Source: Shinella zoogloeoides
Lineage (GTDB): Bacteria > Pseudomonadota > Alphaproteobacteria > Rhizobiales > Rhizobiaceae
Reading direction: 5' to 3'
Length of the DNA: 64,000 nt
Assembly (NCBI RefSeq): GCF_022682305.1
Contig: NZ_CP093528.1
Coordinates: 881,501-945,500 of the forward strand
The notes under the pieces: generated by a model
Database searches by the model: none
Told to the model about the DNA's origin: nothing
Seen by the model: only the letters and a program-made list of their open reading frames with translations
Translations under genes and position numbers: made by a program
Part shown: in pieces, positions 63,293 to 64,000 of the stretch
Layout: every line of letters begins with the position of its first letter
How positions within the stretch are numbered: the stretch's first letter is position 1

Positions 63293-64000
63293 ATGAAACA
63301 TCTTCTTGCTTCCACCTGTCTCGTCGCCGGCCTTATGGCCATGACGGGTGCTGCACGCGCCGAGTGCGGCGACCTGACCATCGCCAGCATGAACTGGCAG
63401 AGCGCCGAAGTTCTCGCCGCGCTCGACAAGTTCATCCTGAACGAGGGCTATGGCTGCAACGCCGAGGTCATCGTCGGCGACACGGTTCCGACCATCACCT
63501 CGATGATCGAGAAGGGCGAGCCGGACCTGGCGCCGGAAGGTTGGGTGGACCTGTTGCCGGATGTCGTCAAGCGCGGCATCGACGAAGGCAAGCTCGTCGG
63601 CGCGGCCGTTGCGCTTTCCGATGGCGCCGTTCAGGGCTGGTGGATCCCGAAATACATCGCCGACGCCAACCCGGACATCAAGACGATCGACGACGCGCTG
63701 AAGCATCCCGAACTGTTCCCGGATCCGGAAGACAAGAGCAAGGGCGCCGTGCATAACGGCCCGCAGGGCTGGGGCGGCACGGTCGTGACCAGCCAGCTCT
63801 ACAAGGCCTATGGCGGGGAAGCTGCGAACTTCACGCTGGTCGACACGGGTTCGGCCGCCGGCCTCGACGGCTCCATCGCCAAGGCCTACGAGCGCAAGGA
63901 AGGCTGGGTCGGCTACTACTGGGCCCCGACCGCGCTGCTCGGCAAGTACGAGATGGTGAAGCTGGAGCACGGCGTTCCCTTCGACGCTGCTGAATGGAAG
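63293..64000 (+). CDS. Glycine betaine/choline-type ABC transporter substrate-binding protein (cut by window end)
   Basis: The first 236 residues of a periplasmic binding protein. Signal peptide about 1-23 (ending GAARA), then the OpuAC/ChoX-type fold: LTIASMNWQSAEVLAALDKF, EGYGCNAEVIVGDTVPTITS, PEGWVDLLPDVVKRGI, and WVGYYWAPTALLGKYEM. Trp and Tyr residues in these segments are expected to form the aromatic cage for a trimethylammonium group. Permease and ATPase genes should follow beyond the window. AGGGA lies 7 bases upstream of the start. Confidence 0.88.
   Translation, partial: MKHLLASTCLVAGLMAMTGAARAECGDLTIASMNWQSAEVLAALDKFILNEGYGCNAEVIVGDTVPTITSMIEKGEPDLAPEGWVDLLPDVVKRGIDEGKLVGAAVALSDGAVQGWWIPKYIADANPDIKTIDDALKHPELFPDPEDKSKGAVHNGPQGWGGTVVTSQLYKAYGGEAANFTLVDTGSAAGLDGSIAKAYERKEGWVGYYWAPTALLGKYEMVKLEHGVPFDAAEWK

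Overview
The window is high-GC (roughly 65%), densely coded DNA from a chromosome of the alphaproteobacterial order Hyphomicrobiales, most likely family Rhizobiaceae (Sinorhizobium/Shinella/Rhizobium-like). The evidence is gene content: a Pha/Mrp antiporter operon, a Ros/MucR zinc-finger regulator, a FeuN-FeuP-FeuQ-like trio, a cycHJKL-type cytochrome c maturation operon next to degP, GlnE, a PleC-like and a probable DivJ-like cell-cycle kinase, and several rhizobial DUF families. No rRNA, tRNA, CRISPR array or insertion sequence was found. The species cannot be named from sequence reading alone. Family names and remembered gene orders are from general knowledge; no database search was run.

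Layout. 0-1.6 kb: end of a multisubunit cation/proton antiporter operon (MrpD-G). 2-4.5 kb: MucR with a clear terminator, an orphan DnaA-domain-IV protein overlapping a DUF6456 gene, and SufE. 4.7-8.5 kb: DUF5330, a DivJ-like membrane histidine kinase overlapping a peptidoglycan-binding protein, DUF1491 and a tiny membrane protein. 8.5-13.7 kb: DUF2336, a secreted SACT-motif protein, a secreted Gly/His/Asp-rich protein with RGD-bearing tandem repeats, an AT-rich stretch, a small basic protein, and a DUF1254/DUF1214 pair. 13.7-16.9 kb: a bifunctional penicillin-binding protein, a YcgN Cys-cluster protein and a YjbR protein.

17.1-33.2 kb: an apparently complete gene transfer agent (GTA) structural cluster in the order of the Rhodobacter capsulatus GTA: TerS-like, TerL, portal, small membrane protein, prohead protease, capsid, two connectors, tail terminator, major tail protein, two tail chaperones, tape measure, three baseplate/hub proteins (DUF2460, DUF2163, NlpC/P60) and a 1288-residue tip protein. 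Within it lie a GH19-type endolysin and a holin-like small membrane protein, so lysis functions may travel with the structural genes. The cluster is preceded by a strongly structured, terminator-ended RNA and interrupted by five of the six paired palindromic repeat elements in the window; one of these supplies the only convincing TerL start codon.

33.3-50.7 kb: feuN-feuP-feuQ, a small lipoprotein, ccmI-ccmE-ccmF-ccmH, degP, a second OmpR-type two-component pair, glnE, a divergent membrane-protein/MarR pair with palindromic operators, and pleC. 50.8-64 kb: pepN, an EamA transporter, a possible mini-ORF whose Shine-Dalgarno can be sequestered, two small genes, a family-4 uracil-DNA glycosylase, an Hsp70-like protein, an atypical SDR, a GlcD-like flavoprotein, ETF-ubiquinone oxidoreductase, a Tat-type L,D-transpeptidase lipoprotein, and the start of a betaine/choline-type ABC binding protein.

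How it fits together: envelope biogenesis and stress (PBP, L,D-transpeptidase, DegP, FeuPQ), respiration (Ccm, ETF-QO) and cell-cycle control (DivJ-like, PleC, several TTAA-N7-TTAAC CtrA-type boxes) dominate, with the GTA inserted between the envelope genes and feuNPQ.
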